Positions 6,511-6,615 of a stretch of DNA of 6,615 nt are shown here, in pieces. The DNA is taken from positions 1 to 6,615 of the forward strand of contig DAHVPA010000110.1 in assembly GCA_027318525.1 (NCBI GenBank), read 5' to 3'. Source of the stretch: Candidatus Cloacimonadota bacterium (GTDB lineage Bacteria; Cloacimonadota; Cloacimonadia; Cloacimonadales; Cloacimonadaceae). The number at the start of each line of letters is the position of its first letter. Position 1 is the first letter of the stretch. A program made the position numbers and the translations under genes. The notes beneath the pieces are model-generated. The model ran no database searches. It saw only the letters and a program-made list of their open reading frames with translations, and was not told the DNA's origin.

Positions 6511-6615
6511 TCAAACATCCTCAGATTGCTCTTCCCTGCCCTTCATCCTACTTTTTATCCTGAGAATCTGCAGAGAGTCTGCAGAGACTAAGTCTCCAAA
6601 AACTCCCTGAAAATC
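6511..6615 (-). CDS. Possible C-terminal tail of a gene upstream of secG (partial, uncertain)
   Basis: This minus-strand frame stays open for 34 codons from the window edge to a TGA at 6511-6513; the other two minus frames are closed within it. The predicted tail is hydrophobic/acidic first (GVFGDLVSADSLQIL) and then strongly charged (RIKSRMKGREEQSEDV), as many protein C-termini are. It would end 76 bases before the secG start, on the same strand. A random frame this long stays open fairly often, and I do not recognise the sequence; it does not look like triosephosphate isomerase, a frequent neighbour of secG. It may equally be noncoding. Confidence 0.3.
   Translation of the reverse strand, partial: DFQGVFGDLVSADSLQILRIKSRMKGREEQSEDV
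6567..6588. repeat. Two tandem 11-bp repeats next to nested palindromes
   Basis: TCTGCAGAGAG (6567-6577) is followed at once by TCTGCAGAGAC (6578-6588), identical in ten of eleven positions; each contains the palindrome TCTGCAGA. AGTCT/AGACT (6576-6580 and 6585-6589) and GAGACT/AGTCTC (6584-6589 and 6591-6596) form overlapping inverted repeats. It could be a small operator or hairpin, or a chance duplication within the tail of an upstream gene. Confidence 0.5.

Overview
The window reads as chromosomal core sequence from a Gram-negative (diderm) bacterium. It has a lipoprotein with a clear lipobox, a SecG translocon subunit, a class II tRNA-Leu and tightly packed genes. An amino-acid and peptide degradation theme (histidine ammonia-lyase, tripeptidase), together with a TPR/coiled-coil lipoprotein rich in Asp-Ser-Leu and Pro-Asp-Ser motifs, would fit an amino-acid-fermenting lineage near the FCB superphylum, for example Cloacimonadota. 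That placement is an inference from gene style only and is tentative.

Layout. Positions 1-5965 carry five plus-strand genes in one tight run, with gaps of 5 to 27 bases when annotated starts are used: the 3' two-thirds of hutH (cut by the window edge), a 725-aa TPR lipoprotein, a roughly 220-aa membrane protein that faintly resembles the EcfT/CbiQ transmembrane family, truA (tRNA pseudouridine synthase A) and pepT (peptidase T). No terminator is visible between them, so they probably form one transcription unit. A strong GC-rich hairpin at 5979-6006 ends it.

The right end is on the minus strand and converges on that hairpin: secG (6138-6434) followed 36 bases later by a tRNA-Leu gene (6014-6101). 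The hairpin has T-rich flanks on both sides and so can serve both transcription units. The secG/tRNA-Leu neighbourhood matches a linkage known from E. coli (secG-leuU). The most notable point in the window is that this tRNA-Leu has the anticodon AAG where E. coli leuU has GAG. A34 is rare among bacterial tRNAs outside tRNA-Arg(ACG). Upstream of secG there is a short reading frame open to the window edge (6511-6615, minus), which may be the tail of another gene, and a small tandem repeat with nested palindromes.

How the genes may work together: PepT releases N-terminal residues from tripeptides and HutH deaminates histidine, so both feed amino-acid catabolism. TruA, tRNA-Leu and SecG are translation and export housekeeping. 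The lipoprotein and its membrane-protein neighbour are the two uncharacterised members. I see no CRISPR array, insertion sequence, phage gene or obvious defence system.
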